Positions 23,075 through 35,054 of a stretch of DNA of 64,000 bases are shown here, one piece after another. The DNA lies in contig JAUIMM010000636.1 in NCBI GenBank assembly GCA_031769625.1, positions 5,039,501 to 5,103,500 of the forward strand. The letters are read 5' to 3'. The translations under genes and the position numbers were made by a program. Source of the DNA: Taudactylus pleione. Its lineage: Eukaryota > Chordata > Amphibia > Anura > Myobatrachidae. The first letter of the stretch is position 1, and each line of letters starts with the position of its first letter. Under the pieces are notes generated by a model, which was not told the origin of the DNA, did not search any database, and saw nothing but the letters and a program-made list of their open reading frames with translations.

Positions 23075-23710
23075 CAGGGCCACCATCAGGGGGGGACTGT
23101 TGGAACTGGAGTCCTGGGCCTGACAGAGAGGATCCCGCCTCCCGCCATGCCACTGAGTGCTTGCCACTAGCGCTGTCATGCAAAGCCTTGCAAATTGCAG
23201 GCAGCAACAAAAAGGTTTTTTTTTGTCTTTGGAATGCGGCACAAGTGACGTCATTACATCATGCCACTGAAAGAGAGAAGACTGAGGAGCAAAAAGATGT
23301 AGACGGCAAGTGTAGGGCTTGTTGTCTGGGGTTGGGGCTGGCAGTCTAGGGCTCAGACTGGCTGGCTGGGGCTGTGTCTGAGGCTGGCAGGCTAGAGCTG
23401 GCTGTCTGGCACTGGCTGTCTGGAGCTGGGGCTTTTAGTGGCTGGGGCTGGCTGTCTGGAGCTGGGGCTGAACTGGAGACAAGAGTCAGACAGCAGGGCC
23501 TATACTTGAGAGATAGACGGGGGGTAGAGATGTCAGTTACTCCAGAGGCCAGATTACTTAAAAACTGTGTAGCTCTGCTGTTCTGGACATTGGGCACCTG
23601 GTATTCTGCTATTTGGAAGAAGGTCAATGCCTAAAATAAAATTAGTTTTTTAAAGTATGCCTATGCCTAATTTGTTAGTCCTGGGCCCCACAATTCTGAT
23701 GGCATCCCTG
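23075..23710. mobile_element. hAT-type element with CTGGCTGTCTGG minisatellite (block A)
   Basis: Starts CAGGGCCACCATCAG and ends CTGATGGCATCCCTG, the same termini as 12969-14400. A GGGGCTGGCTGTCTGGAGCT repeat fills about 23330-23470. Flanks TGGATAAG and ATGACAAG match 5/8, so the duplication is worn or the borders are slightly off. Block B has the same insertion at 36015-36682, so it predates the duplication. Confidence 0.7.
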
Positions 23711-24973
23711 ATGACAAGGATAAATATATTAAAATAAGAGTATGCACACCTATATGCCACCTGTGTGCTAAGGGAAGCACAGTTACTTCTGTATCTAGCA
23801 GCAGAACTCACTTGGTTGGGATAGTTAACACTTCCTCCTTCTCTCTATTTTGTATGTGGTTACATCTGAGAATATGGAAGTTGCACACTGGCTAGGATAA
23901 GTCCTGCCACCTGGGCAGTAAAAACCATACCTATAGCAGGAATACCACTGCATACACTGGAGAGAAGTTGGGGGGAAAGGATAAAAGATCTGTAAAGCAA
24001 AGTATTTCATAAAATTGGGAGGATTTTTATTACAAGTTAACTATGGGACCTACTGAATTGACCTATCAGTTGGAAGATTTATCTAGATAGTTTGACAATG
24101 TGACAGATGAAAGATCAAATAGTCACTAATGAGTTGCAATTCTAGGTGACGGTTTTGAGGCAGTTTAAACTGGTCCTTGACTATCTCTTGGCTGTATTAT
24201 GCATGTATGGCAATTTTATGTATGTAATTGGAACCAGGTGCTAATTAGTAGCATCTTAGAGGGGTATATAACTACCACCTTGTACATATACTGGATGCCT
24301 TTGAAAAACCTGCACCTTGATGCAGCAAAATGCGTTAGTGATACCAGGAATCATCACCCTCACTTAAATTTACTGGACCCATTTGCCTTGGATTACCATC
24401 AAACAGCCTGAACCAGCCTTTAGAATCAAAAGGATAAAGCCTAACTGGGAATAAGCAAGCATTACCTTTGCCTTGGATTATACCACCTATGGACACCATG
24501 TTATCTAAGGACCCATCATTCCAGATTGTTATGAATATCTAAAAGGGACAACCCTCTATCAGTGACCAGTGTTAACATCCAGTGAACAGTCCTAATATTT
24601 GCACATTTTGGCTTTCCCAGTGTCCATCACCAAGGTATTGTGTAGGAACAGGCAGACTTTGGACTTTTAGGGTTGTGAGTGAGATAATCTGTTTTTTTAT
24701 TTTTATATTGTCACATCAGTACTGTGAGTTAAAATACTTATATGTCTAATATGAAATATAGTGACATTTTATTATATTAAATACTTTTTATTGAATTTCA
24801 ATGCCATACATGCATATTATTACTATTTTACACATGTAATTTATGTTCAGCGCTACTACTTGTTTTGTGACTTTTATACTTGTCAGGGAGTGACTATCCC
24901 TTCTTTATAGTAGCTGCTTGGTTGAAACACTCATTCCAGCGCATGTCTACAAGTGGCATCCATTCTTTTATAG
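23711..24973. other. Anonymous duplicated sequence, no gene seen
   Basis: Matches 36683-37866 in block B, which lacks about 85 bp found here at 24246-24330. No coding or structured feature could be supported. Confidence 0.55.
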
Positions 24974-24976
24974 TTA

Positions 24977-25844
24977 GGGCTGTATTCAATTAGTTTTGCA
25001 ATCGTGAAAAAGTTCCGCCAACCCGATTTTTCACCTACATCACGTGTTTTGGACGTGAAAACTTATCGTGCACGTCCCCGCTTTTCACTGTATTCAATTA
25101 CAAAACAGGTGAAAACGGCAAACGGCGAATGCAGAACAGGCGGAAAGTACTGTCAGAATAGGGGAAATCAGTCTGCACTCCAAAAAATTATGCACTAACA
25201 TTGGGGATCAATGTAGAAGTGTTCCAATAGCCCTAATAAAACTATTTGGGGTACTGAAGTTATTTTAAATCCTTGTTATTGGCATCCTTGCAATAGTAGT
25301 GAAGAATGGCATTAAGCAGGTTTCTTGGTGAAAATAAGTAGTTATTTCAAATTTGGGGTACTTGAAAATGAGTGCTAGCATATTTTAATGTCCCTAAAGT
25401 GGTTTTAGAAAAAATTAAATTCCTTCTGCATACAAGCACCTGCAATCCCAAAAACACTTGGGCCCTTCTTAGAGCACCCCCAGAACCTAATTTCGCTAGT
25501 TTTTGAAGTTGTTCTCCCCACATTATTCATTTTTGCCCCAAATTTCTAAGGCGTTTTTTGGGGTGTTCCTGGGTTTTTTTTTCTTCCATTTTTTGGGTGA
25601 ATTGTCCTTTGGGGGGGTCTACCAAGGGTTCCGAGTGGTTTCCCCACATCTGCACTCCAAAATATAGATTTTGTATTTTGTTTCTCCTGCTATTCCGTGG
25701 AGAATAAGTATTGCCTATTTCAGTGCATTGACTTTTTGCATAGGCAAAAATGGAATGGAATTGAATATGGAGTAAAATTTTCAGGTGAAATTTTCACAAA
25801 AAAATGGGCGAAAACGGCGTTTCACACCTAATTGAATACGGCCC
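24977..25844. mobile_element. Harbinger-like non-autonomous element (block A/B boundary)
   Basis: 868 bp with TIRs GGGCTGTATTCAATTAG and CTAATTGAATACGGCCC and a 3-bp TTA duplication at 24974-24976 and 25845-25847. A 3-bp TWA duplication is typical of PIF/Harbinger. No transposase is encoded. Sister copies are at 3131-3643 (partial) and 37870-38738. Confidence 0.85.
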
Positions 25845-25865
25845 TTAGTGAAATAGTTAAGGGAT

Positions 25866-27882
25866 TAGTAATATTGCTTGTGATAGTGATAACATTTCTT
25901 GTGTAGGGAAAATACTAACACTTGATTGTTGCTCCTTTATGATGACAGATTTGCGTGATCTGCAGAAAGAAAGCAGCTCTGCTTGAAAAGGACATATGTG
26001 AAATTTGTATGGCAACCGCAGAAAGACTGTACTTGAATGTTGGACAAGCTAAAGAAGACCCAGGACCACAGGGAACAAAGGACATACTTAATATGTGGTT
26101 TTGAATTGGTAAAGGGTATCCTATGTATCTGTAACCCTGGTTAAGGGTTAAAGAACAATAATTTGGATAAATACCTTTAACCAATTATCTATACACTGAA
26201 AATGTATTGTATTGCTGTACATTTCCTGAGAAAAATAGATATATGTCATGTATTTAATGGAATGTGTATCATGTAGGGCATGTCACTGTACAGTAAGGGT
26301 TAATTTGCATGTATATGGTTCACTGAAATATGTGATATGTAATTCATTTATGTACATATTCTGAGGTAAAATGTTAACAAAATTCATGCTATATATGAAA
26401 AAGTATACATATATACTGTGTGTGAACAAAGGACAATTCATATATATATATATATATATATATATTGGCATTTATTAAATAGATAACTGTGGTAATTCTG
26501 GCTATGGCATACACTATAGTACAAGGGGCGTAGTAATATAGCCGGGAGTGATTTGGTTCCTGTCAGGAAAAGAAGGTCCGGTTAGAGAGAGGTATATAAC
26601 AGCTGACAGGAGTAGCTAAAAATGAGTCAGGAGTTCCCTTCCTTGGGTGCTCATGCTCACCCCCCTGTGTCCTGCCAGGCACAGGGGGTGGAGCCAGTGA
26701 GGGAGCCTGTCACAGCACAGCAGGAGCTGTGAAGATGATGGGAGCCAACGCCCATCCTGCTGGAAAGGCAGCCGGCGGTTGTGCCTGGCATCAATGGACA
26801 GTCTGATGGCCAGGAAGCTGTCAGTGGCAGATTACACAGTGGGAGTCACTGACAGCAGGTGGTAGGCGAAGCAGCCAGCTGAAGAGCCATACAGGCTAAA
26901 GGAGGTGGTGTGATTGCCAGAGGCTAGTCTCCCTGTCCAATGGACAGAAGTGATGGGTAAGCTGTATCAAACCAGCACCTAACATCACAGTAGTGGCCAA
27001 GCAGCAGGGACAGGTCACAGAGATGCAGCAGAGTGAAGGAGGTGGTCAGCGCTGCTCAGAGGAAAAGAACAACAGTAGTTATCATTAGTGGAGCTGCATC
27101 TCAGGTACATACTACTGCAGTGAACAGACATAGATTACTAGCACTCCCTACCAAGCTAATTCATCCAAATACAGGGGATTATAATATAAACTCCCTTTTT
27201 TACATCAGTTTACAAATATGCTGTTATAGTTACTCTACTAAGGAGAGAGCTGGGGAGTATTTGCATGCTCACTTACTGAGAATAAGTGTGCACTACTTAT
27301 TTATAGTCAGAGACTATATGATCTGGGGGCTGTATTCATCCTCAAGCAGCAAGTCACAGTACTGTCTTCCAGACAATAAGCCATCAATGTTTAATGCAAC
27401 TGGTAAAGTAAAATATAATCTACCACACAGGAGAAGGATACTACTCTATAGACATTAACCACTTAACTGACGAATTCTTTTTTCAAAAACCGCTCCAAAA
27501 TTGTCGGTTTCTTTTATGATTGAATTAGGTCAAGAACATAATTTTAAACTTATCCATCACTACTTTATTTGAAAAAAAATATTTTTTTAAAACACAGTAT
27601 ACCATAAAAATAGCAATTTTTATGTTATACTGTAGCGATGGCCATTGACAGCTGTACCATCGATGGTTCAACCATTGTTAGAAGACATCAATTGTTTAGC
27701 GATTGGTCGAGATCTGTGTAGACCACAACTGCCGATGTTTCCTAAACATCAATTGAGGGCTGCCATCGATGGTGCAACATTGATGGCCACCAGCAATGGC
27801 AAACCACTTGGTTTCAGTCAGACCATCGATGGTCTCCAAACCATTGATGGTCGGTTGCCATCCCTAATCAGAAGCTCTGCGA
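25866..27882. other. Block B unique stretch, no gene seen
   Basis: Equivalent to 9725-14490 without the three block A insertions. It contains the short TA run at 26438-26465. The longest frame (27033-27458) is not preserved in the other copies. Confidence 0.6.
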
Positions 27883-27942
27883 TTATATATATATATATAT
27901 ATATACGCATATATATATACATATATATGCATATATAAATAC

Positions 27943-27973
<31 letters not shown>

Positions 27974-27989
27974 TATATATATACATATA

Positions 27990-28034
<45 letters not shown>
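27883..28034. repeat. TA microsatellite, target of hAT3
   Basis: TA/CATA run at the position paralogous to 14490-14545. hAT3 inserted at its right end. Confidence 0.93.
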
Positions 28035-28042
<8 letters not shown>

Positions 28043-28663
28043 TAGGGGTGTGCACCGGCCACTTTTCGTGTTTTGGATCTGGATCTTTCTTCATGTTTTG
28101 GATCTGGATTGTTTTGCCAAAACCACCCTTCCGTGTTTTGGGTTCTGGGTTTTGTGTTTTGGATCTGTATTTTTTTTTAAAAAAAGCATAAAAACAGCTA
28201 AAATCACATAATTTGTGGGTTTTTCTGCTCCTATGCTATTATTAACCTCAATAACCTTAATTTCCACTCATTTCCAGTCTATTCTGAACACCTCACACCT
28301 CACAATAGTGTTTTTATGTCCAAAAGGTTGCACCGAGGTAGCTGGATGACTATGCTAAGTGACACGAGTGGGCGGCACAAACACGTGGCCCATCTAGGAG
28401 TGACACTGCAGTGGCAGACAGGATGGCAGTTTGAAAAACTAGGCCCCAAATAGTACATAATGCAAAGAAAAAAAAGAGGTGCAAGATGGAATTGTCCTTG
28501 GGCCTCCCACCCACCCTTATGTTGTATAAACAGGACATGCACACTTTAACAAACCAATCATTTCAGCGCCAGGGTCTGCCACACGACTGAAGCTGAAATG
28601 ATTGGTTCGTTTGGGCCCCCACAAAACAAGCTGGCAATTAATCTGTCCCTTCACAAACTGGCT

Positions 28664-31600
28664 CTACGGAGGCAAGATGTCGTCCTCATCCACCGATTCC
28701 TCACCCTCTTCAGTGTTGTGTACATCCTCATCCTCACAGAGTATTAATTCATCCCCGCTGGAATCCACCACCACAGGTCCCTCTGTACGTTCTGGAGGCT
28801 GGTCTCCCTGGAAGAGTTGATAATTCATTTTTATGAACATCATCTTCTCCACATTTTGTGGAAGCAACCTCCTATGCCTTTCGCTGACAAGGTTCCCAGC
28901 TGCACTAAACACTCTTTCGGAGTACACACTGGAGGGGGGGGCAACTCAGGTAAAATAGAGCCAGTTTGTACAGGGGCCTCCAAATTGCCTCTTTTTCCTG
29001 CCAGTACAGGTACGGACTGTCTGACATGCCTGCTTGGAGGCTGTCACCGATGTAATCCTCCATCATTCTGTCAATGGTGACTGCATATGATACATATGCA
29101 GTGACAGTAGACATGTCAGAAATTGTTGCCAGGTCCTTCAGTCCGGACCAGATGTCCAAACTTGGTCCTGCCTGCCCTGCATCACCGCCAGCGGGTTGCT
29201 TAAGATACCTACGTTTTTTCCTGGCAGCCCCAGTTGCGGGAGAAAATGAAGAAGGAGCTGTTGACGTGTCACGTTCCGCTTCAGCTGACAGTGTTTTCAC
29301 CAGCAGGTCTTTGCACCTCTGCAGGCTTGTGTCGGCCGGAAAGAGAGACACCACATAGGCTTTAAACTTAGGATCGAGCACGGTGGCCAAAATGTAGTGG
29401 TCTGATTTCAACAGATTGACCACCCTGGAATCCTGGCAAAGCGAATGAAGGGCTTCATCCACAAGTCCCACATGCCGAGCGGAATCGCTCCATCTTAGCT
29501 CCTCCTTCACTTTCTCCAGCTGCTTCTGCAAAAGCCTGATGAGGGGAATGACCTGACTCAAGCTGGCAGTGTCTGAACTGACTTCACGTGTGGCAAGTTC
29601 GAAGGGCTGGAGAACCTTGCACCACATGGAAATCATTCTCCACTGCACTTGAGTCAGGTGCAAACCCCCTCCTTTGCCTATGTCATAGGTGGATGTATAG
29701 GCTTGAATGGCCTTTTGCTGCTCCTCCATCCTCTGAAGCATATAGAGGGTTGAGTTCCACCGCATCACAACCTCTTGCTTCAGGTGATGGTGGGGCAGGT
29801 TCCAGAGTGTTTGCTGGTGCTCCAGTCTTCAGCACGCAGTCGCTGAATGGCAAAAGTGGGCAGAAATTTTTCGGGCCACCCAAAACGTCTCCTGCACGCC
29901 CCTGTCGTTTTTCAGAAAATTCTGCACCACCAAGTTTATTGTGTGAGAAAAACATGATACGTGCTGGAATTTGCCCAGATGTAATGCCCGCACAATATTG
30001 GTGGCATTGTCTGAAATCACAAATCCCCAGGAGAGTCTAAGTGGGGTAAGCCACTGGGCGATGATTTCCCTCAGTTTCTCTAAGAGGTTGTCGGCAGTGT
30101 GCCTCTTACTGAAACCGGTGATACACAGCGTAGCCTGCCTTGGAATGAGCTGGCGTTTCTGATATGCTGCTACTGGTGACGCTGCTGTTGTTGCTGTGTA
30201 AGGTGATACATCTACCCAGTGGGCTGTCACAGTCATATAGTCCTTAGTTTGCCCTGTTCCACTTGTCCACATGTCCGAGGTTAAGTGGACATTGGGTACA
30301 ACCGCATTTTTCATGACACTGAGGACACTTTTTCTGACGTTTCTGTACAGTCTCGGTATCGCCTGCCTAGTGAAGTGGAATCTAGACGGGATTTGGAACC
30401 AGGGACACACTATCTCCATCAATTGTCTAAATCCCACTGCACTAATGGCGGATACCAGACGCACGTCTAACACCAACATAGTGGTGTTCCTACTTCCTCT
30501 CTGGGATGATGAATGACTCCCAGCAACAGCAGCAGCAGCAGCAGTAGGCGTAGCAATGCAGGATCCGCCGGAGGAATCCCGGATAGGAGAGTCAGTCATG
30601 CCAGTGACATGGCCTGCAGGACTACTTCCGATCCTGACTAATGAGGAAATTGACGAGGAGGGAGTTGACGGTGTGGTTTGCAGGTGCTTGGATACAACAG
30701 GACAACGGGATTTAGGTGTCCCTGGACTGCTTACGGTCTTAGCCAAAGTTTCTGAACTTGACAGTAACTTTTTATGAATGCGCTGCAGCTGCCGTATAAG
30801 GGAAGATGTTCCTAGGTGGTTAATGTCCCTACCCCTACTTATTTCACCTTTACATATGGTACATATGGCAAGACAGTTGTTGTCCGGATTTGGATTGAAA
30901 TATTGCCAGACCAAAGAGGTGGAATGTTTGGTCTTCTGCTCAGGCATGACCGTGATGGGTTTTTTCATCCCACGGACAACAACTGTCTCCCCCGGAGCCT
31001 GATTTAAACAAACCACATCACCATCAGAATCCTCCTCGCCAACTTCCTCCTCAGCACCAGCTACACCAGTATCCTCATCCTGTTGTACTTCAACAGTGAC
31101 ATCTTCAATTTTCATATCAGCAAGTGGACTGTGGGTGCTCCATTCAGTATTTGCAGGGGGCGTGCAAATGGTGGAAAGAGCCACCTCTTCCCGTCCAGTG
31201 CTGGGAAGGTCAGGCATCGCAACCGCCACCACACTTGGACTCTCCTTGGGGATTTGTGATATCTTCATAGAACGTACAGTTCTTCACTGTGCTTTTGCCA
31301 GCTTAACTCATTTGATTTTTTTAGCGGGAGGAGGGCTTCCATCGTCATGTGAAGCTGAGCCACTAGTCATGAACATAAGGAAAGACCTTAGCCGTTCCTT
31401 GCCACTGCGTGTCATAAATGGCATATTGGCAAGTTTACGTTTCTCCTCAGATGATATAAATGTTTTTTTTAAGGTCATTTTCCTGAACTTTATAATTCGG
31501 GATTGTATGTGCCCTCTACTATGACATTGGGCATTGGCCTTGGCAGACAACGTTGATGGCATGTTATCGTTTATGTCATGACTAGTGGCAGCAGCTTCAG

Positions 31601-31667
31601 CACTAGGAGGAAGTGGTTCTTGATCTTTCCCTATTTTATTTTTATCGGAGAAAGTTTGGTCCTCCAA
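28664..31667 (-). pseudogene. hAT transposase (hAT3), several lesions
   Basis: Aligns throughout with the hAT1 transposase. The start codon position reads TTG instead of ATG at 31667. The first frame runs to about 31308, a frameshift leads to the BED finger frame (31268 to 29829), another break near 29800 leads to 29768-28905, and a final shift near 28920 gives the hATC block and acidic tail ending at 28664. An in-frame loss at about 30480 removes some 40 codons, including the conserved TLQQSLARRMKYDSSHPEAK segment of hAT1. Gln is kept where hAT1 has a stop, and the two bases lost from hAT1 near 4975 are present. The catalytic-core motifs SDNATN and DMWTSGTGQTKDYM are still readable. Confidence 0.92.
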
Positions 31668-31689
31668 TTATGTTATATTGATATATACG

Positions 31690-32845
31690 TGCGGCTAAGG
31701 TGCACACAAACACAGAAAATAATTTTTTATTTTTGTTGGAGACTAGTGCACTTTGTGGGTTACACCACCCTTTAAGAAATGAGCCAGCCAGCTCTTTACT
31801 TATGGGACACAGGCGCACGCTTGGTGCTGCTCCTTTGTTGATGCACATGCAGCTACAGCCCACACAATTCACAAAGACAGAAAAAAAAAAGAAGAATTTT
31901 TTATTCTTTGTGGAGCGCACTTTGAGGGTTACACCACCCTTTAACAGACAGATGCACGCTTGGCGCTGCTGCTTTGAGGATGCCCATACAGTACAGACAA
32001 TTCACAAACACAGAAGAAAGTGTTTTATTTTTGTTGGAGCACTTTGGGGGTTACACCACCCTTTAACAGACAGACGCACGCTTGGCGCTGCTGCTTTGAG
32101 GATGCACGTACAGTGCAGACAATTCACAAACACAGAAGAAATTTTTTTATTTTTGTTGGAGTGCACTTTGGGGGTTACACCACCCTTTAACAGATAGACG
32201 CACGCTTGGCACTGCTGCCTTGAGGATGGACGTACAGTGCAGACAATTCACAAACACAGAAGAAAATGTTTTATTTTTGTTGGAGTGTACTTTGGGGGTT
32301 ACACCACCGTTTAACAGACAGCCGCACGCTTGGCGCTGGTGCTTTGAGGATGCACGTACATTGCAGACAATTCACAAACACAGAAGAAAATGTTTTATTT
32401 TTGTTGGAGTGCACTTTGGGGGTTACACCACCCTTTAACAGACAGACACACGCTTGGCGCTGTTGCTTTGAGGATGCAGGTGCAGCTACAGCCCACACAA
32501 TTCACAAAGACAGAAAAAAAAAGGAGAAATTTTTATTTTTTGTGGAGCACACTTTGAGGATTACAGCACCCTTTAACGGACAAGCCAGCCGGCCCCGTCC
32601 TTATGGGACACAGGCGCACGCTTGGCGCTGCTCCTTTGTTGATGCACGTACAGCCACAGTGCACACAATTCACAAACACAGAAAATATTTTTTTATGTGG
32701 TTTGGAGTGCACTTTGGGGGTTACAGCACCCTTTAACGGTCAAGCCAGCCGGCCCTTTACTTATGACACAGGCGCATGCTTGGCGCTACTTTGTTGATGC
32801 ACGTGCAGCTACTGCGCACACAATTCACAAACACAGAAAAAACAC
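31690..32845 (-). repeat. Leader tandem array of hAT3 (7-8 diverged units)
   Basis: The marker ACAATTCACAAACACAG recurs at about 31998, 32119, 32242, 32366, 32665 and 32820. Four central units are about 121-124 bp and the outer ones nearer 160 bp. The same repeat family as in hAT1 and hAT2, but units differ more from each other. Confidence 0.9.
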
Positions 32846-33250
32846 CTGATGGACAGAGCACCCCCTGGACAACACTACAGCACCCCTTTAGGACTGGGAC
32901 ACTGCACAGGACTTTGGAGTGGACACAGCCCCTATGAACAACTGACTGCACAACACAGTCCAGCCAGCCCCTATGGACTTTGGAGTAGTGGACACAGCCC
33001 CTATGGACAATAGCAGCACAACACAGCCAGCCCCCATGCACTTTGGAGGAGTGGACACAGCCCCTATGGACAACAGCAGCACAGCACAACACAGCCAACC
33101 CTATGGACTTTGGAGGAGTGGACACAGCCCCTATGGACAACAGCAGCACAGCGCAGCACAACACTACACTACACAGCCCAGCCAGCCCTAACTCCCACCC
33201 TCCCTCTTCACTGTCCACAGCCGAGTGAGAAAATGGCACCGACGCGGGTA

Positions 33251-33260
33251 CCTTATATAG
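33251..33260 (-). promoter_or_regulatory. Putative transposase promoter TATA box (hAT3)
   Basis: CTATATAAGG on the minus strand, at the same distance from the TIR as in hAT1 and hAT2. Confidence 0.55.
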
Positions 33261-33369
33261 AATCCAAAACCCGCGAGACCCGGATGGCGGGATTATGACA
33301 TTTTGCGTCGATTTCAGATCCGAGTCAGGCGGGAAAAGTCAAGCCTGAATCCGAACACGCTCACCCCTA

Positions 33370-33465
33370 ATATATATATATGTATACACGCATATATATA
33401 CATATATATACATATATATATATATATACTCATATATAGATATACATATATATATATATAGACAT
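33370..33465. repeat. TA/CATA microsatellite between hAT3 and LINE
   Basis: Continuation of the run split by hAT3, directly before the LINE fragment. Confidence 0.9.
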
Positions 33466-34519
33466 ATTGGTTAAGGGTACCCTGTCAAACCGTTACGCAG
33501 GTGTCCTAAGGCGAGCTCTGGGAGGACAGAAACCTCCCGTGGAGCAGAAGGGCAAAATTGGGTTTTTAATTTTTTGACAGATAGGCCACAAGTGATTAAG
33601 TTAGGGGAATGTGTCTCTGGAGAAATTTTGTTGAAAACTGGTGCCCCACAGGGGTGCGTTTTGAGCCCTCTATTATATTCTTTATTTACTTATGATTGTG
33701 TTTCAACTTCACAGACTGTTAAGATTGTGAAGTTTGCTGACGACATTGCCATTGTGGGCCTGATAGGAAAAGAGGGGGAGGAAGCCTATTTGTATGAGGT
33801 GCAAAGACTGCTTGAATGGAGCAAGGAAAACTGTTTACTCCTAAATACTACGAAAACTAAAGAGATGGTAATTGATTTTAGGATGGTGGGTTGTGGACCC
33901 AAATTACTGGTGGTTTTGGATGATATAGTCATTGAGGAAGTGGATTCCTTTAAATTTCTAGGAGTTCATATCTCAAAGGATCTGTCCTGGTCTTTGAATT
34001 CTTCAGCTGTGGTAAAAAAGGCGCAGCATTGCCTTTTCTTCCTGCGGAGATTGAAGTCAGTTTGTCTGAGTATGGAGACGCTGCTAAGTTTTTATCGTTG
34101 TATAATAGAGAGTGTCCTGACTTATGGGATTATCGCTTGGTTTGGGAATTGTACTGCTGCCGATCGGGGTGCTCTTGAGCGGGTGGTTAAGACTGCAAGC
34201 AAAATAATAGGAATGAAATTACCTCAAATTCAAGTTCTCTATGAGAGTGGAGTATTAAAGCGGGCTAGAGGTATCCTAGCTGATCCTAGTCATCCCAATT
34301 ATATGGTGTTCGAAAGATTACCATCAAATATATGTTTTAGGAGTGTGCGCGCACATACAAAGCGGTTATATAATAGCTTCTTTCCAGTAGCTGTTCGTTT
34401 ATTGAACCGTTAAAATGCACTGACCAGAGTATTATGGAAATGTTTTACTGGTTTGTTTTATATGCTGAAGTGTTTGTAAATTGACATGTTCTGTTTAGTT
34501 GTTGATGACAATAAAGTGT

Positions 34520-34520
<1 letters not shown>
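33466..34520 (+). pseudogene. LINE 3' end with open reverse transcriptase fragment (block B)
   Basis: A 5'-truncated non-LTR retrotransposon. The open frame runs to 34413 without an ATG at its start; visible motifs are a [16 protein letters not shown] segment, [19 protein letters not shown] (RT), KFADDIAIVGL (catalytic ADD), NTTKTKEMVIDFR, and a long C-terminal domain ending FPVAVRLLNR. The endonuclease and N-terminal RT are absent. The 3' end has AATAAA near 34510 and then a TA repeat. The RT and C-terminal motifs fit the CR1/L2/Rex1 cluster. It is the better-preserved member of the A/B pair, so it is useful for reading the block A copy. Called a pseudogene because it is truncated. Confidence 0.9.
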
Positions 34521-34563
<43 letters not shown>

Positions 34564-34569
34564 ACTATT

Positions 34570-34990
34570 GTGGCCCTTATCAAAATGGGCATCATGAGGG
34601 AGGAGGAGGAGCTGAGGCCAAGGAGGGAGTGTGCGGGGCGCTGCTGGGCTGCCTGGCTACATAGAAGAAGCAGCAGCCAGAGTCGTGGCTGCTGCTTCCT
34701 TGTAGTTCTAGAGACACAGCGGGAGTGTGTCCCGCTAGTGGCCCGGATACATAGCAGCAGCGGCCGCTACAAGAGTCGCGGCTGCTGGGGCCGGCTGCCC
34801 GATCACTGCTGGCCACAGTGATCGCGTCACAGCAACAGCTGCAGCTACATGAGCCGTGGCTGCTGCTTCAATGGAAGTGCGCCGGGAGGGGGTAGCCGAC
34901 GGTGCCCGATCACTGTGGCCAGCAGTGATCGAGAAATGCTGGAGAGGCAACCATGCTTGCAGAGCGGCTGTGGGAAGATTAGCTTCCCAC
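34570..34990. repeat. GC-rich CAG/CTG segment (block B, about one unit)
   Basis: Counterpart of 21240-22010 with about three fewer internal units. Contains CAGCGGGAG and GTCGCGGCTGCTG motifs and GATCACTG repeats. Confidence 0.8.
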
Positions 34991-35015
34991 AGCCACCTAG
35001 TGGGCATTTCTGAAT

Positions 35016-35034
35016 GGTCGTATCAGATACGACC
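35016..35034. repeat. 19-bp perfect palindrome (block B)
   Basis: GGTCGTATC-A-GATACGACC, single here, where block A has two. Block B continues straight to GGTTAAGAGG, so the second palindrome and its flank are missing. Confidence 0.85.
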
Positions 35035-35054
35035 ATGTCAGGGAAAGCCCAGCC

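Larger units (their letters stand above)
9725..25844. repeat. Block A of a three-copy tandem segmental duplication
   Basis: Sequence from GTGATAGTGATAACAT onward recurs in the same order at about 25880 and 38775. The shared order is: an anonymous unit, a TA microsatellite, a GTAGTAAT/ATATAGCC segment, a CAGCAGGGACAGGTCACA segment, an ATCGATGG-rich segment and a TA microsatellite; A and B continue with a LINE end, a GC-rich repeat and a Harbinger-like element. The first 37 bases of the block (3647-3683) are split off by hAT1. Private insertions in A are 10491-10977, 11678-12520, 12969-14400 and hAT2. Confidence 0.88.
28043..33369 (-). mobile_element. hAT3: 5.3-kb hAT transposon
   Basis: Left TIR TAGGGGTGTGC, right end GCTCACCCCTA. 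Flanks ATATGTAT (28035-28042) and ATATATAT (33370-33377) match 7/8, in microsatellite DNA. Same plan and orientation as hAT1, with a shorter and more varied leader array. Confidence 0.93.

Noticed and set aside
24300..24345. Second hammerhead-like motif (TTGATGCAGCAAAATGCGTTAG)
   Set aside because: Only loosely like the core: the CTGATGA box and GAAA are both altered and no stem II is evident.
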